Part shown: positions 8,724 through 17,576 of the stretch, piece by piece
Position numbering within the stretch: position 1 is the first letter of the stretch
Layout of the letters: every line of letters begins with the position of its first letter
DNA from: Pseudothauera hydrothermalis
GTDB lineage: Bacteria > Pseudomonadota > Gammaproteobacteria > Burkholderiales > Rhodocyclaceae
Length of the DNA: 64,000 nucleotides
Reading direction: 5' to 3'
Assembly: GCF_003345255.1 (NCBI RefSeq)
Contig: NZ_CP029331.1
Coordinates: 2,294,001 to 2,358,000 of the forward strand
Program-made: the position numbers and the translations under genes
The notes under the pieces: generated by a model
What the model was told of the DNA's origin: nothing
Database searches by the model: none
The model's input: the letters and a program-made list of their open reading frames with translations, nothing else

Positions 8724-9494
8724 ATGACGAAAAGCTCACACAACCGGCGCCGCTTGCTGACGCTGATCGCCCTGGGGTTCGCCGCGCCGCGGCTGGCCTG
8801 GTCGACCGAGGCCGACGAAGATGGGCTTGCCCGCGAGCTGGTGGCCCGCGCCGACGCCATCCGCTTTCCGCAGGAGAGCTTCCAGACCGACATTACGGTA
8901 CGCAACTTCAACAACGGCGAGGCCGGCGATGTGCGTAAATACCGGGTGCTGTCGCGCGGCAATGAAAACACCATCGTACTCACCATGGAGCCGACCTCCG
9001 AGCGCGGCCAGGCGCTGCTGATGCGCGGCCGCGATTTGTGGATCTTCATGCCTTCGGTATCGCAACCGGTGCGCTTATCGCTCGCTCAGCGGCTCACCGG
9101 ACAGGTGGCCAACGGCGATCTGGCGCGGGCCAATTTTGCCGGCGACTACACGCCGCGCCTGATCGGCAGCGAGACGGTCGACGGCTTTCCCTGCCACGCG
9201 CTCGATCTGGCAGCCATCGACCGCGGTGTGACCTACGCGCGGGTCAAGTACTGGGTACGCGAAGACAATACTTGGCCGCTCAAAGCCGAGTTCTACGCGC
9301 TCTCCGGCCGGCTACTGAAAACCTGCCGCTATCTGGATTTTCGCGAACTGGCCGGCCGCGAGCGCCCCACCCGGCTGAGCCTGGAAGACGCGCTCAAAGC
9401 GGACGAACGCTCGGAACTCAGCTATGAAACCATGACCTTGCGCGAACTGCCCGAGCGCATGTTCACCCGCGAGTACCTGCGCCGCTTGGGCTAA
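8724..9494 (+). CDS. Outer-membrane lipoprotein-sorting protein (LolA-like)
   Basis: A 256-aa periplasmic protein with an Arg-rich N-terminal signal peptide (NRRRLLTLIALGFAAPRLAWS). The body matches the lipoprotein-sorting/LolA-like family: repeated amphipathic strands and segments such as RGRDLWIFMPSVSQPVRLS and YWVREDNTWPLKAEFY. The start at 8724 has a strong AGGAGG ribosome binding site about 9 bases upstream. Family members carry a hydrophobic ligand through the periplasm and are often encoded with an ABC permease/ATPase pair. Here the ATPase gene is divergent and the permease is missing. Confidence 0.88.
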   Translation: MTKSSHNRRRLLTLIALGFAAPRLAWSTEADEDGLARELVARADAIRFPQESFQTDITVRNFNNGEAGDVRKYRVLSRGNENTIVLTMEPTSERGQALLMRGRDLWIFMPSVSQPVRLSLAQRLTGQVANGDLARANFAGDYTPRLIGSETVDGFPCHALDLAAIDRGVTYARVKYWVREDNTWPLKAEFYALSGRLLKTCRYLDFRELAGRERPTRLSLEDALKADERSELSYETMTLRELPERMFTREYLRRLG

Positions 9495-9521
9495 GCGGTG
9501 CCCACCGCCCGGCAGCTCGAC

Positions 9522-10529
9522 TCAAACCCGGTAATACGCGCGGTACCACGCTACGAAGCGCCGCACCCCCTCGGCCACCGGCGTAGCCGGTGCGAAGCCG
9601 GTCCACGCGTTGAGCTCGGTTGTATCGGCGTAGGTGGCGGGCACGTCGCCGTCTTGCAGCGGCAAAAAGTTCTTTTCCGCCTTGCGGCCGAGCGCCTCCT
9701 CGATGGCCTCGATAAAGGCCATCAGTTCCACGGGTTGGTGATTGCCGATATTGAACACGCGGTAGGGCGCATTGCTGCGGCCCGGATCCGGGCGCTCGGC
9801 ATCGAAGCCGGGGTCGGCTTCCGCCACCCGGTCCAGCGTGCGCAGCACGCCCTCGACGATGTCGTCGATGTAGGTAAAGTCGCGGCGCATGCGGCCGTGG
9901 TTGAACACCTCGATCGGACGGCCTTCCAGGATCGCGCGGGTAAATAAAAACAGCGCCATGTCCGGCCGCCCCCAGGGGCCATACACCGTGAAAAAGCGCA
10001 AGCCCGTGGTGGGCAGACCGTAGAGGTGGCTGTAAGTGTGCGCCATCAGCTCGTTGGCCTTCTTGGTCGCCGCGTACAGGCTCACCGGATGGTCCACGCT
10101 GTGGTGCTCCGAAAAGGGCATCAGGGTGTTGCCGCCATACACGCTGGAGCTGCTGGCATAGACCAGGTGGCCAACCTTGCCGTGGCGGCAGCCTTCCAAG
10201 ATGTTCATGAAGCCGACCAGGTTGCTGTCCACATAGGCGTGCGGGTTTTGCAGCGAATAGCGCACACCGGCCTGAGCGGCTAGATGGATCACGCGGTCGA
10301 AGCCCTGCTCGGCAAACAGGCGCGCCATGCCGGCGCGATCGGCCACATCCAGCTTGACGAAGCGGAAATTGGCGTGGGGCGCAAGCCGCGCCAGACGGTC
10401 TTCTTTGAGCCGGGGATCGTAATAATCGTTGAGGTTGTCCAGGCCGACCACCTCGTCGCCGCGGGCGAGCAGGCGTTCGGAGGTGTGCATGCCGATGAAG
10501 CCGGCGGCGCCGGTGACCAGGATTTTCAT
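9522..10529 (-). CDS. NAD-dependent sugar epimerase, UDP-glucuronate 4-epimerase-like
   Basis: A 335-aa extended SDR enzyme. The N-terminus has the NAD-binding motif GAAGFIG, and the active site shows [11 protein letters not shown] and the catalytic YAATK. Length and the segments [17 protein letters not shown] and [17 protein letters not shown] resemble the UDP-glucuronate 4-epimerase (CapI/LpsL) group, which supplies UDP-galacturonate for capsule, LPS or EPS. The ATG at 10529 starts directly at the Rossmann strand (MKILVTGA). It converges on the LolA-like gene with a 27-bp gap. Its place near the EPS genes suggests sugar-nucleotide supply for that polymer; the exact substrate is inferred. 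Confidence 0.88.
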   Translation of the reverse strand: MKILVTGAAGFIGMHTSERLLARGDEVVGLDNLNDYYDPRLKEDRLARLAPHANFRFVKLDVADRAGMARLFAEQGFDRVIHLAAQAGVRYSLQNPHAYVDSNLVGFMNILEGCRHGKVGHLVYASSSSVYGGNTLMPFSEHHSVDHPVSLYAATKKANELMAHTYSHLYGLPTTGLRFFTVYGPWGRPDMALFLFTRAILEGRPIEVFNHGRMRRDFTYIDDIVEGVLRTLDRVAEADPGFDAERPDPGRSNAPYRVFNIGNHQPVELMAFIEAIEEALGRKAEKNFLPLQDGDVPATYADTTELNAWTGFAPATPVAEGVRRFVAWYRAYYRV

Positions 10530-10605
10530 GAGAGCGAACCGATACGGACGGACAAGGGGCGGATTATCGCATGTCACGCCCCGACGCCCGTGACAGGATG
10601 CCCAT

Positions 10606-11064
10606 TCAGCGCTGGGTGGCCGACAACCGGCGGCGCAGCGCGCGCATCAACACTCCGAGCAGCGGCAGCTTGGCGTATAACTCCTCGGCGGTATCCCAAT
10701 AGTCGCGGTGCGCCACTACCCTGCCCTGCCGGTCCAGGTGCAGATGACTGACCCCGCGCACCTCGATGCGCCGCTGCGGCGGACCGAAGGCGAAAATCCA
10801 ACCCAGCATGCCCTGACGGCCGTCGCGCAGCCGGGTTGTGACGGTAAATTGGGGCGACTGAACCTGGACGAACATATGCCTGAAGATGGCTTCGATGGCG
10901 GCAAGCCCCACCACTTCATTGAAGGGGTCTTTGAAGTGCGCCTGCGGTGCATAGACCGTGGCAAGCTGGTCCAGTGAAGCGGGCGTCAGGGTCTGATAAA
11001 ACGCCACCACACGGTCCAGGCCCGCCTCGAGCACCGAATCGAGCGGTTCATCCGTCGTGCTCAT
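10606..11064 (-). CDS. Nuclear transport factor 2-like (SnoaL-type) protein
   Basis: A 152-aa protein with the NTF2-like cone fold pattern: [32 protein letters not shown], the IFRHMF helix and the final strand [21 protein letters not shown]. Such proteins bind small hydrophobic ligands or act as isomerases. It is the last gene of the nine-gene operon led by folE2; its start overlaps the SDR stop by 4 bp. Proteins of this type recur with CFA-type methyltransferases and DUF1365 genes, which suggests work on a modified fatty acyl or lipid substrate. The reaction is unknown. Confidence 0.85.
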   Translation of the reverse strand: MSTTDEPLDSVLEAGLDRVVAFYQTLTPASLDQLATVYAPQAHFKDPFNEVVGLAAIEAIFRHMFVQVQSPQFTVTTRLRDGRQGMLGWIFAFGPPQRRIEVRGVSHLHLDRQGRVVAHRDYWDTAEELYAKLPLLGVLMRALRRRLSATQR

Positions 11065-11864
11065 AGCCCGGTGGCCCGGCGCACCAGGCCAAAATAGAGC
11101 CGGTAGGGCAGCAGGCGCAGCGCCTTGAGCACCAGCGAGAAACGGCGCGGAAAGTGAATCTCGAAACGCCCCGCGGCAAAGCCGCGCAGCATGGCCTCGG
11201 CGGCTTGGCGTGGGGTTTGCAGCGCCGGCATGTGGAAGTCGTTTTGCGCGGTCAGCGGGGTGGCGACGAAACCGGGGCTGACCAGAAACACCGACACCCC
11301 GCGCGGTGCGAGGTCGAGGTAGAGCGACTCGGCCAGGTTGACGAGCGCCGCCTTCGACGGCCCGTAGACCGCCGCGCGCGGCAGCCCGCCGTAACCGGCC
11401 ACGCTGCCGACGATGGCCAGGGCCGCGGGTTCGCCGCGGCTGGCCTGCGCCAGCAGCGTCGGCACCAGCGCGGCCACGCCGTCCATGACGCCAAGCAGAT
11501 TCACCGACAAGGTCTCGCGTACCGCCTCGGGCGACAGTTCCCAGGCGCGCAGCGGCCGGTAGGTGCCGGCGTTGAGCACCGCCAGGTCGATACCGCCCCA
11601 GGCGGCCAGCAGGCGGTCGCGCACCCGCGGCAGATCGCCGCTGCGGGTCACATCCGCCGGCTCCACCCGGACGTCCGCGGCACCGGCGTGTAGACAATCG
11701 TCTGCCACCGCGTGCAGACCCTGCTCGCTGCGCGCACTCAGCGCCAGGCGCGCGCCACGGCCGGCAAGCTGGCGGGCGAACTCGGCGCCGATGCCCGAGG
11801 ACGCGCCGACCAGCCACACCCGCCGGCCCTGCCAGTCGGCGATCGGCGTGTTCAGACTCATCAT
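11061..11864 (-). CDS. Short-chain dehydrogenase/reductase (SDR)
   Basis: A 267-aa classical SDR with the NAD(P)-binding motif GASSGIGAEFA, the NAG segment (LAVLNAGTY), the Ser region (AIVGSVAGYGG) and the catalytic YGPSK. The C-terminal tail (LVLKALRLLPYRLYFGLVRR) is basic and hydrophobic and may bind membrane. Two adjacent ATG codons (11859-11864) overlap the TGA of the DUF3833 gene, and the stop overlaps the NTF2-like start by 4 bp, so translation is coupled on both sides. Probably oxidises or reduces a lipid intermediate of this operon; the substrate is unknown. Confidence 0.9.
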   Translation of the reverse strand: MMSLNTPIADWQGRRVWLVGASSGIGAEFARQLAGRGARLALSARSEQGLHAVADDCLHAGAADVRVEPADVTRSGDLPRVRDRLLAAWGGIDLAVLNAGTYRPLRAWELSPEAVRETLSVNLLGVMDGVAALVPTLLAQASRGEPAALAIVGSVAGYGGLPRAAVYGPSKAALVNLAESLYLDLAPRGVSVFLVSPGFVATPLTAQNDFHMPALQTPRQAAEAMLRGFAAGRFEIHFPRRFSLVLKALRLLPYRLYFGLVRRATGL

Positions 11865-12391
11865 TGCGGCCGTTTGTAGAAGGACAGTGTGACCTCGCCC
11901 AGCCGCAAGCCCCACTTGCTCATCACCGAGCGGTTGAGCATCACACGCTCATCCATCAGAAACATCCAGTCGTCGAAATCGACCTGATACACCTTGCCAT
12001 CTACCGGCAGGGCCAGCACATAACGCCAGCGCAGCGCATTGCCGGAAAGCTCACCCACCGCCTCGCCGACCACGTCGTCGGCACGTCCGCGGTAGCTGCC
12101 GTCAGGCTGGCGGACGAGCGTCCACACCCGGCGCTGGGTGCTGCCGTCCGCATAGGTGAAGTGTTCGTCCAGGGTGCCGGTGTCGCCCTCCCAGCGCGCC
12201 TGGATCAGCACATGAAAGCGTTTGACCACCCGGCCCTTGCGGTCCTGGAAGATGCCGTGAGCGTCCAGTGTGCCGTTGAAATACTCGCGCAGATCGAGCG
12301 TAGGCTTCTCCATTGCGTACTCTCCCACCTCCACCGTCGCGCAGCCGCTGAGCGCGGCCAGCAGCGCGAACATCGCCAGCAGTCGTCTCAT
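11861..12391 (-). CDS. DUF3833 family lipoprotein
   Basis: A 176-aa protein with a lipoprotein signal peptide (lipobox ALSGC) and the DUF3833 body: LREYFNGTLDAHGIFQDRKGRVVKRF, here split by family-typical Gly/Asp positions, the WTLVRQPDGSYRG strand and VDFDDWMFLMDERVMLNRS. The family has no established function but recurs with CFA-type methyltransferases, DUF1365 and FAD oxidoreductases. It overlaps the MFS gene stop and the SDR start by 4 bp each. Predicted to be a membrane-anchored periplasmic protein, perhaps handling the lipid product. Confidence 0.88.
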   Translation of the reverse strand: MRRLLAMFALLAALSGCATVEVGEYAMEKPTLDLREYFNGTLDAHGIFQDRKGRVVKRFHVLIQARWEGDTGTLDEHFTYADGSTQRRVWTLVRQPDGSYRGRADDVVGEAVGELSGNALRWRYVLALPVDGKVYQVDFDDWMFLMDERVMLNRSVMSKWGLRLGEVTLSFYKRPQ

Positions 12392-13674
12392 TGCATTTCT
12401 CCCTCGGATTCCAGATCACCGCGCCAGGCGAGCAACAGGGCCAGCGCGCCGCCCTTGAGCAGCACCGGCAGCAGGGCATACACCGCCGCCAATGCATCCA
12501 GCGCGGCGGCCTCACGCGCGCCGGGTTGATAGCCCAGCCAGCCGAGCAACGGCAGCGCCAGCCCGGCGGCAAGCGCCAGGTTGGCCTTGGTGACCAGGTT
12601 CCACCAGCCGAACCACGCCCCCGCGGGCGAAGCGCCGCCCCCGCCATAGCGCGCCAACTGGTCGGCCAGCATCGCCGGCGGCAGGGCCAGGTCCGCACCG
12701 AGTGCAGCGCCGGACAACAGGCAGATCAGCGCAAAAGCGACAGTCTGCCCGCCCGCCAGGGTCCAGGCCCAGACGAACACCGCCATCGCCAGCGCCATGG
12801 CCACACCCCAGGCGCGCCGCTTGCCAACGCGCGCGGCCAGCGCCACCCAGGCTGGCAGGCTTGCCGCACCGGCGGCAAAGTAAAGCATTAGAAACAGCCC
12901 GGCATAGCTTGGCGCCTGCAGCACGTCGGCGACGAAGAACAACACGCATACCGAGGGAATCGCCGCGGCGATGCCATTGGCCGCGAACACCGTGAGCAGG
13001 CGACGGAACGGCCGGTGCGCAAGTGCGGCCACAAGCCCCGCAAAGAGGGCTTGGCGCACCGGCTGGCGGGGGGTGCGCGGCGCGCGCAACAGGGTCCAGC
13101 CGGCAAAAAGTGCAAGCAAAAGCGGAAACAGCCAAGCCAAGCGCGCTAGACCCGCCACTTCGTCGGCCGCCAGCATCGAAGGCAAGGCTGCGGCGAGCAT
13201 CACCCCGGCCAACGCAAAGCCTTCGCGCACCGCGGTGACCCGGGTGCGCTCGTGCGTGCCGGCCTGTAGTTCCGCGCCCCAGGCGTGATAGGCGATGCTT
13301 GCCGCCGACCAGGCGAGCGTCACCGCCACCAGGGCGAGCGCCAGCCAGACCAGGCCGGCTCCGGCCGGCGGGGCGAGCAAGGCGATCAGCCCCAAGGCCA
13401 GCGCCGGCAAGGCGGCAAGCACCCACTGCGGCCGGCTCGCCCAGCGGTCGCTCGCCCAACCGAGCAGCGGATCGGTGAGCGCATCCACGACCCGCACCGC
13501 AAGCAACACGACACCCACCGCGGCCAACGGCAGGCCGAGGCCGTCGGCATAGAGCTTGGGCACATGCACATAAATCGGCAGCGCAGCAAAAGCCAGTGGC
13601 AGACCGAGGGCACCATAAGCCAGCAGGCCGTCGCGGGTAGGCGTATCCAGCGCCAGGGCGCAGCGGCCGCTCAC
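12388..13674 (-). CDS. MFS transporter (GPH/MFS_2 type)
   Basis: A 428-aa polytopic membrane protein with about 12 hydrophobic segments. The motif DALTDPLLGWASDRW between helices 2 and 3 is typical of the glycoside-pentoside-hexuronide/MFS_2 family. It overlaps the chalcone-isomerase-like gene (stop/start at 13671-13674) and the DUF3833 gene (12388-12391) by 4 bp. MFS_2 members include lipid transporters as well as sugar symporters. In this operon of lipid-modifying genes a lipid or fatty acid substrate is an inference only. Confidence 0.87.
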   Translation of the reverse strand: MSGRCALALDTPTRDGLLAYGALGLPLAFAALPIYVHVPKLYADGLGLPLAAVGVVLLAVRVVDALTDPLLGWASDRWASRPQWVLAALPALALGLIALLAPPAGAGLVWLALALVAVTLAWSAASIAYHAWGAELQAGTHERTRVTAVREGFALAGVMLAAALPSMLAADEVAGLARLAWLFPLLLALFAGWTLLRAPRTPRQPVRQALFAGLVAALAHRPFRRLLTVFAANGIAAAIPSVCVLFFVADVLQAPSYAGLFLMLYFAAGAASLPAWVALAARVGKRRAWGVAMALAMAVFVWAWTLAGGQTVAFALICLLSGAALGADLALPPAMLADQLARYGGGGASPAGAWFGWWNLVTKANLALAAGLALPLLGWLGYQPGAREAAALDALAAVYALLPVLLKGGALALLLAWRGDLESEGEMQ

Positions 13675-14201
13675 CGCGCAACCTCACCGAGCAGGCGGGC
13701 GCGCAGCGCCGGCTTACGGGTGCGCTCGTCCAGCCAGATGGCAAAAAAGCGGTGGGCCAGTTCGGCGTCATGGATTTCGGCGGTCAGTCGCCCCTGGTGC
13801 CAGAACACCGCGCCGCGCCCCGGCAGGTGCAGGCCGACAATGCGCTCGTCCGCTTGCACCGAGGGCAAGGCACGCGCCAGTTCTTGGCGCCAGCGCGCCA
13901 GGCGCGTTTCGTCTGCCGCGCCAAAGCGGCGCATCTCGTCGATGCTGGTGTCGACCAGGCGGGCGGCATCGATCGCCCGCCGGTACCGCAAGGACAGCGC
14001 ATGCGCTTGCTGCGGAACATAGCGCTCGCCGCTCACCCACAGCTCAGCGTCATACACGTGAATGCCGAACAGACGCAACGGTGCACTGGCATGCAAACGC
14101 AAGGTCGGCGCATAGTCGAGCGCCTGCGCCGGCAAATGCGCAGCCGCACTCACCGCCCAAGTGAGCACAGCGAACAGTGCCAGGCTACGCATCCGGCCCA
14201 T
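13671..14201 (-). CDS. Chalcone isomerase-like periplasmic protein
   Basis: A 176-aa protein with a signal peptide (cleavage near AAHLPAQA). The body matches the bacterial chalcone-isomerase-like family: LRLFGIHVYDAELWVSG, the LRYRRAIDAARLVDTSIDEMRR helix split by conserved Arg residues, and FWHQGRLTAEI. Family members bind fatty acids in plants; bacterial copies are mostly of unknown function. The ATG at 14201 overlaps the TAA of the methyltransferase gene, and the stop overlaps the MFS start by 4 bp. The frame is open upstream to 14297, but that part lies inside the methyltransferase gene. Confidence 0.85.
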   Translation of the reverse strand: MGRMRSLALFAVLTWAVSAAAHLPAQALDYAPTLRLHASAPLRLFGIHVYDAELWVSGERYVPQQAHALSLRYRRAIDAARLVDTSIDEMRRFGAADETRLARWRQELARALPSVQADERIVGLHLPGRGAVFWHQGRLTAEIHDAELAHRFFAIWLDERTRKPALRARLLGEVAR

Positions 14202-15445
14202 TACGTCATCCTTTGCGCATGGCGCAGCTCGAGCTGATGCACATCGATGTCGCCGCACAAAAAGCCCGCTTCGCAGTACGACAAGTAAAAGCGCCACATG
14301 CGCACGAAACGCTCGGAAAAGCCTTGCGCACGCACTTCGCCCAGACGTGCAAGGAAAGCCTCATGCCAATGCCGCAGGGTGCGCGCGTAATCGCCGCCAA
14401 AAGCAAAGTCGTCTACCACTGCCAACCCTGCCTGCTCGACCTGGCGCTGGATGGCCTGCGGCGAAGGCAGCATGCCGCCGGGGAAGATGTACTGCTGAAT
14501 GAAGTCGGTGCCGCGCCGGTAGCGCGCGAACAGCTCGTCGGCGATGGTGATGGCCTGGATCACGCAGCCCCCGCCGGGGCGCAGCAGACTGCCCAGGCGC
14601 GCGAAGTACACCGGCCAGAAGCGCTCGCCCACCGCCTCGATCATCTCGATGGAGACGATGTGGTCGTACTGGCCGCGCACGTCGCGGTAGTCGCACAGGG
14701 CAAAACTGGCCATGTCCTGCCAGCCGCCGCGCTCGGCGCGCGCACACGCCCATTCGAGCTGCGCCGGCGACAAGGTCAGACCGAGCACCTTGCAACCGAA
14801 CTCGGTGGCCGCCACCTCGGCAAAGCCGCCCCAGCCGCAACCGACTTCCAGAATGGTCTGCCCGGCTCGCGCCCCCAGCCGTTGCAGCACCCGGCGGTAC
14901 TTGCGACGCTGAGCGTCCTCCAGCGCCTCGACCGGCGACGCAAACAGCGCGGCCGAATAGCTCATGGTCGAATCCAGCCACAGGGCGTAAAAATCGTTGC
15001 CCAGGTCGTAATGCGCCTCGATGTTGCGCCGTGCGCCGCGGCGGGTGTTGGCGCGCAGCAGATGACCGAGCCGGTGGGCCAGCAGGCGCCAGCGCCGGCC
15101 GTACACTGCTTGGCCGAGCTGGGCGCGGTTGGCGGCCAGCAAACCGAGCAGGCCGGTAAGCTGGTCGGTGTCCCAGGCACCAGCCATGTAGGTTTCGCCC
15201 AGGCCGATGTCGCCGCGTGCCAGCACGGCGTCGAACACCGTGTGCTCGCGCACCCGCCAGTGGGCCTTCAAAGGACCATGGCCCAAGCGCAGCGTCGCGC
15301 CGTCGGGCAGTTCCAGCGCCAGCGCCCCGCCTTCCAGGCGCTGCAATAGTGCCAGCGCCAAACGGGTAGCAGCGGGCTGATGCCCCAGCCAGCGTGTATC
15401 GCGCTGCACCAACCCACGGGTGACGGTCGTGTCGGTAGCTTTCAT
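14201..15445 (-). CDS. Cyclopropane-fatty-acid-synthase-type SAM methyltransferase
   Basis: A 414-aa enzyme of the CFA synthase family. Visible are the N-terminal lipid-binding region, IEAHYDLGNDFYALWLD, the SAM motif LEVGCGWGGFAEV, the SIEMIEAVGERFWPVYF active-site region and the C-terminal MWRFYLSYCEAGF. CFA-type enzymes methylate or cyclopropanate unsaturated acyl chains of phospholipids; homologs such as UfaM methylate other unsaturated fatty acids, so cyclopropanation is not certain. The ATG at 15445 overlaps the DUF1365 stop by 4 bp. The frame is open upstream to 15997, inside DUF1365, and that part is not translated. Confidence 0.92.
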   Translation of the reverse strand: MKATDTTVTRGLVQRDTRWLGHQPAATRLALALLQRLEGGALALELPDGATLRLGHGPLKAHWRVREHTVFDAVLARGDIGLGETYMAGAWDTDQLTGLLGLLAANRAQLGQAVYGRRWRLLAHRLGHLLRANTRRGARRNIEAHYDLGNDFYALWLDSTMSYSAALFASPVEALEDAQRRKYRRVLQRLGARAGQTILEVGCGWGGFAEVAATEFGCKVLGLTLSPAQLEWACARAERGGWQDMASFALCDYRDVRGQYDHIVSIEMIEAVGERFWPVYFARLGSLLRPGGGCVIQAITIADELFARYRRGTDFIQQYIFPGGMLPSPQAIQRQVEQAGLAVVDDFAFGGDYARTLRHWHEAFLARLGEVRAQGFSERFVRMWRFYLSYCEAGFLCGDIDVHQLELRHAQRMT

Positions 15446-16230
15446 CGCGTCGTCTCCTCCAACGGCGGCATGGGTTTGTGAAAGAACGTGGCGCCTTTGC
15501 GCCACAGGCGCAGCGCTTGCCAATGAATGCGGGCGGTCACACCCAAAGTCATCAACGGAAAGCGGCTTAGCCAGCGCCACATGGCCGCGCCGCTCAATGG
15601 CCGCGCCTGCCCGCCGATGCGGGTGGCCAGCCGGCATACGCCGTCTTCCCAGTAGTCGATACGCACCGTATGCAATGGCCCGGCGGAAGCAAAGCGGAAG
15701 CGGTATTGCCCGCGCACCGGGAAAAAGGGCGAAACATGAAACACCTTGGGCACCCGCAATTCGTCGCCAAAGCCGATCGGACGCAGGTCGGGGTGATGCA
15801 CCAAGTAGTTGTGGCGTTCGCCGAAGGTGTTGTTGACCTCGGCCAGCACCGCCCGCAGGTAACCTTCGCGGTCGTGGCAGAACCAGAAACTGACCGGATT
15901 GAACACGTAACCGAATAGCCGCGGCATGGTCTGCAATACCACTTCGCCGTCGCAGACCTCGGCCAGTCCGTGCGCTTCGAGTTTGTCGCGTATCCACGGC
16001 AACAGCGGGCTGCCATCGCGCGCCCCATGGTCGGCGGCACGCAAGCTGAAAATGCCGGGTCTATCCACCGCCAGTAGCGGCACTTTGAGCCCATCCCAGG
16101 CCGATAGCGGCACGCGCAGGAAGGCTAGGCGATAGCAGAAGCGATTGTGCGCTTGGCCTGCGCGCTCATGCATCACCGCGCCAAAGCACACCGCCGGCGC
16201 GAGCGAGGGGCGGTAACGGATCAGGTTCAT
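15442..16230 (-). CDS. DUF1365 family protein
   Basis: A 262-aa protein of the DUF1365 family. Typical segments are FCYRLAFLRVPLSAWDGL, LFGYVFNPVSFWFCHD, LAEVNNTFGERHNYLV and KVFHVSPFFPVRGQYRF. The function is unknown, but the gene is almost always found between an FAD oxidoreductase and a CFA-type methyltransferase, as here, and it is thought to act in the same lipid pathway. It overlaps both neighbours by 4 bp. No signal peptide or transmembrane helix is evident, so it is probably cytoplasmic or peripheral. Confidence 0.93.
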   Translation of the reverse strand: MNLIRYRPSLAPAVCFGAVMHERAGQAHNRFCYRLAFLRVPLSAWDGLKVPLLAVDRPGIFSLRAADHGARDGSPLLPWIRDKLEAHGLAEVCDGEVVLQTMPRLFGYVFNPVSFWFCHDREGYLRAVLAEVNNTFGERHNYLVHHPDLRPIGFGDELRVPKVFHVSPFFPVRGQYRFRFASAGPLHTVRIDYWEDGVCRLATRIGGQARPLSGAAMWRWLSRFPLMTLGVTARIHWQALRLWRKGATFFHKPMPPLEETTR

Positions 16231-17558
16231 GCGGTCAGCTCCTTACGCGCCGGCGTTTGCCAGGGAATCTCAACGCCCAGCGCACGCGCCACCGCCAACG
16301 CCGACCGCAGCCCGTCTTCATGAAAACCATAGCCGGTCCATGCGCCGGCAAACCAGGTGCGCCGCACCCCCTGGATTTGATGCAGCCGGGACTGGGCGGC
16401 AATGGCCGCGCGGTCGAACACCGGATGGGCGTAATCGATGACGCGCAGCACTTTGTCTGCGGCCGGTTCGCGGAAAGGGTTGAGGGAAACCACCACCGGG
16501 GTGTCTACACCCAAAGGTTGCAGGCGGTTGAGCAGATAGCTCACCGACACCGGCCGTTCGCTGGCCGCGCCGCGCCCGGCCAGGTAGTTCCAGGCCGACC
16601 ACACTTTGCGCCGGTGCGGCAGCAGCGCCGGGTCGGTATGCAGCACCGCGCGGTTGGGCTGATAGCGCACCGCGCCTAAGATTGCGCGTTCATCGGCACT
16701 TGCGTCCGCACCCAGAATACGCAAGGTTTGGTCGCTGTGACAGGCAAACACCACCTGGTCGTAGTATTCGCCGCCGCCGCGGGTGTACAAACGAACCCCG
16801 TCGGCACCGCGTTCGACGCTCAACACCGGCGTGGCGGTGCGCACATCGTCGAGTCGCGCGGCGATACGTCGCACGTATTCGCGCGCCCCACCGCGCACCG
16901 TCAGCCATCTTGGGCGGTTGAAAATCTGTAACAGCCCGTGGTTGTGGCAAAAGCGCGCAAAAGTGGAGAAGGGGTAATCCAGCATGGTGCGCGTCGGGCA
17001 GGACCAGATCGCCGCCGCCATCGGCAACAGATACCAATGACGGAAAGCGTCGCCGTAACGCTCACGGTCGAGGTAGTCGCCCAGCGCCAGATCGGGGCTT
17101 GGCGCGCCGCCGGCGGCCATTCGGGTGGCCGCGGCGTTAAAGCGCAAAATGTCGCGCAACATGCCCAGAAAGGCCGGCCGCAGCAGATTTTCCGGCTGGG
17201 CGAACAGCGTGGCCAGGTTGGAACCCGCCCATTCCAGCGCCGGTTCGGATAGGCTCACCGAAAATGACATCTCACTTTCCACCGCCTCGACGCCAAGCAT
17301 GCCAAACAGCGCGACGAGCTCCGGGTAAGTGCGGCGGTTGAACACCAGAAAGCCGGTGTCGACCGCCAGACGCCGCCCTGCGATGTCGACATCCACCGTG
17401 TGGCTGTGTCCGCCCAGACGCTCACTGGCTTCATACAGGGTCACCCGCGCATGTCGGTTCAGCAGCAGGGCGCAGGCCAGTCCGGCAATGCCCGAGCCAA
17501 CCACCGCAATCCGCTGGCTGCCGCCGGTGAGCACCCGGTCCAGTTCCCCCATCTTCAT
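16227..17558 (-). CDS. FAD-dependent amine oxidase/desaturase-like oxidoreductase
   Basis: A 443-aa flavoprotein with the dinucleotide-binding motif IAVVGSGIAGLACALLL, followed by YEASERLGGHSHTVD, and a C-terminal FAD contact (TWFAGAWTGYGFHEDGLRSA). It belongs to the NAD(P)-binding amine oxidase/phytoene desaturase-like group paired with DUF1365 and CFA-type enzymes. Probably oxidises or desaturates an acyl chain. Start at 17558 (MKMGEL), with an ATG at 17552 as alternative. It starts 18 bp after folE2 and overlaps DUF1365 by 4 bp. Confidence 0.9.
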   Translation of the reverse strand: MKMGELDRVLTGGSQRIAVVGSGIAGLACALLLNRHARVTLYEASERLGGHSHTVDVDIAGRRLAVDTGFLVFNRRTYPELVALFGMLGVEAVESEMSFSVSLSEPALEWAGSNLATLFAQPENLLRPAFLGMLRDILRFNAAATRMAAGGAPSPDLALGDYLDRERYGDAFRHWYLLPMAAAIWSCPTRTMLDYPFSTFARFCHNHGLLQIFNRPRWLTVRGGAREYVRRIAARLDDVRTATPVLSVERGADGVRLYTRGGGEYYDQVVFACHSDQTLRILGADASADERAILGAVRYQPNRAVLHTDPALLPHRRKVWSAWNYLAGRGAASERPVSVSYLLNRLQPLGVDTPVVVSLNPFREPAADKVLRVIDYAHPVFDRAAIAAQSRLHQIQGVRRTWFAGAWTGYGFHEDGLRSALAVARALGVEIPWQTPARKELTA

Positions 17559-17576
17559 GGCCGCCCCCTAACAGGC

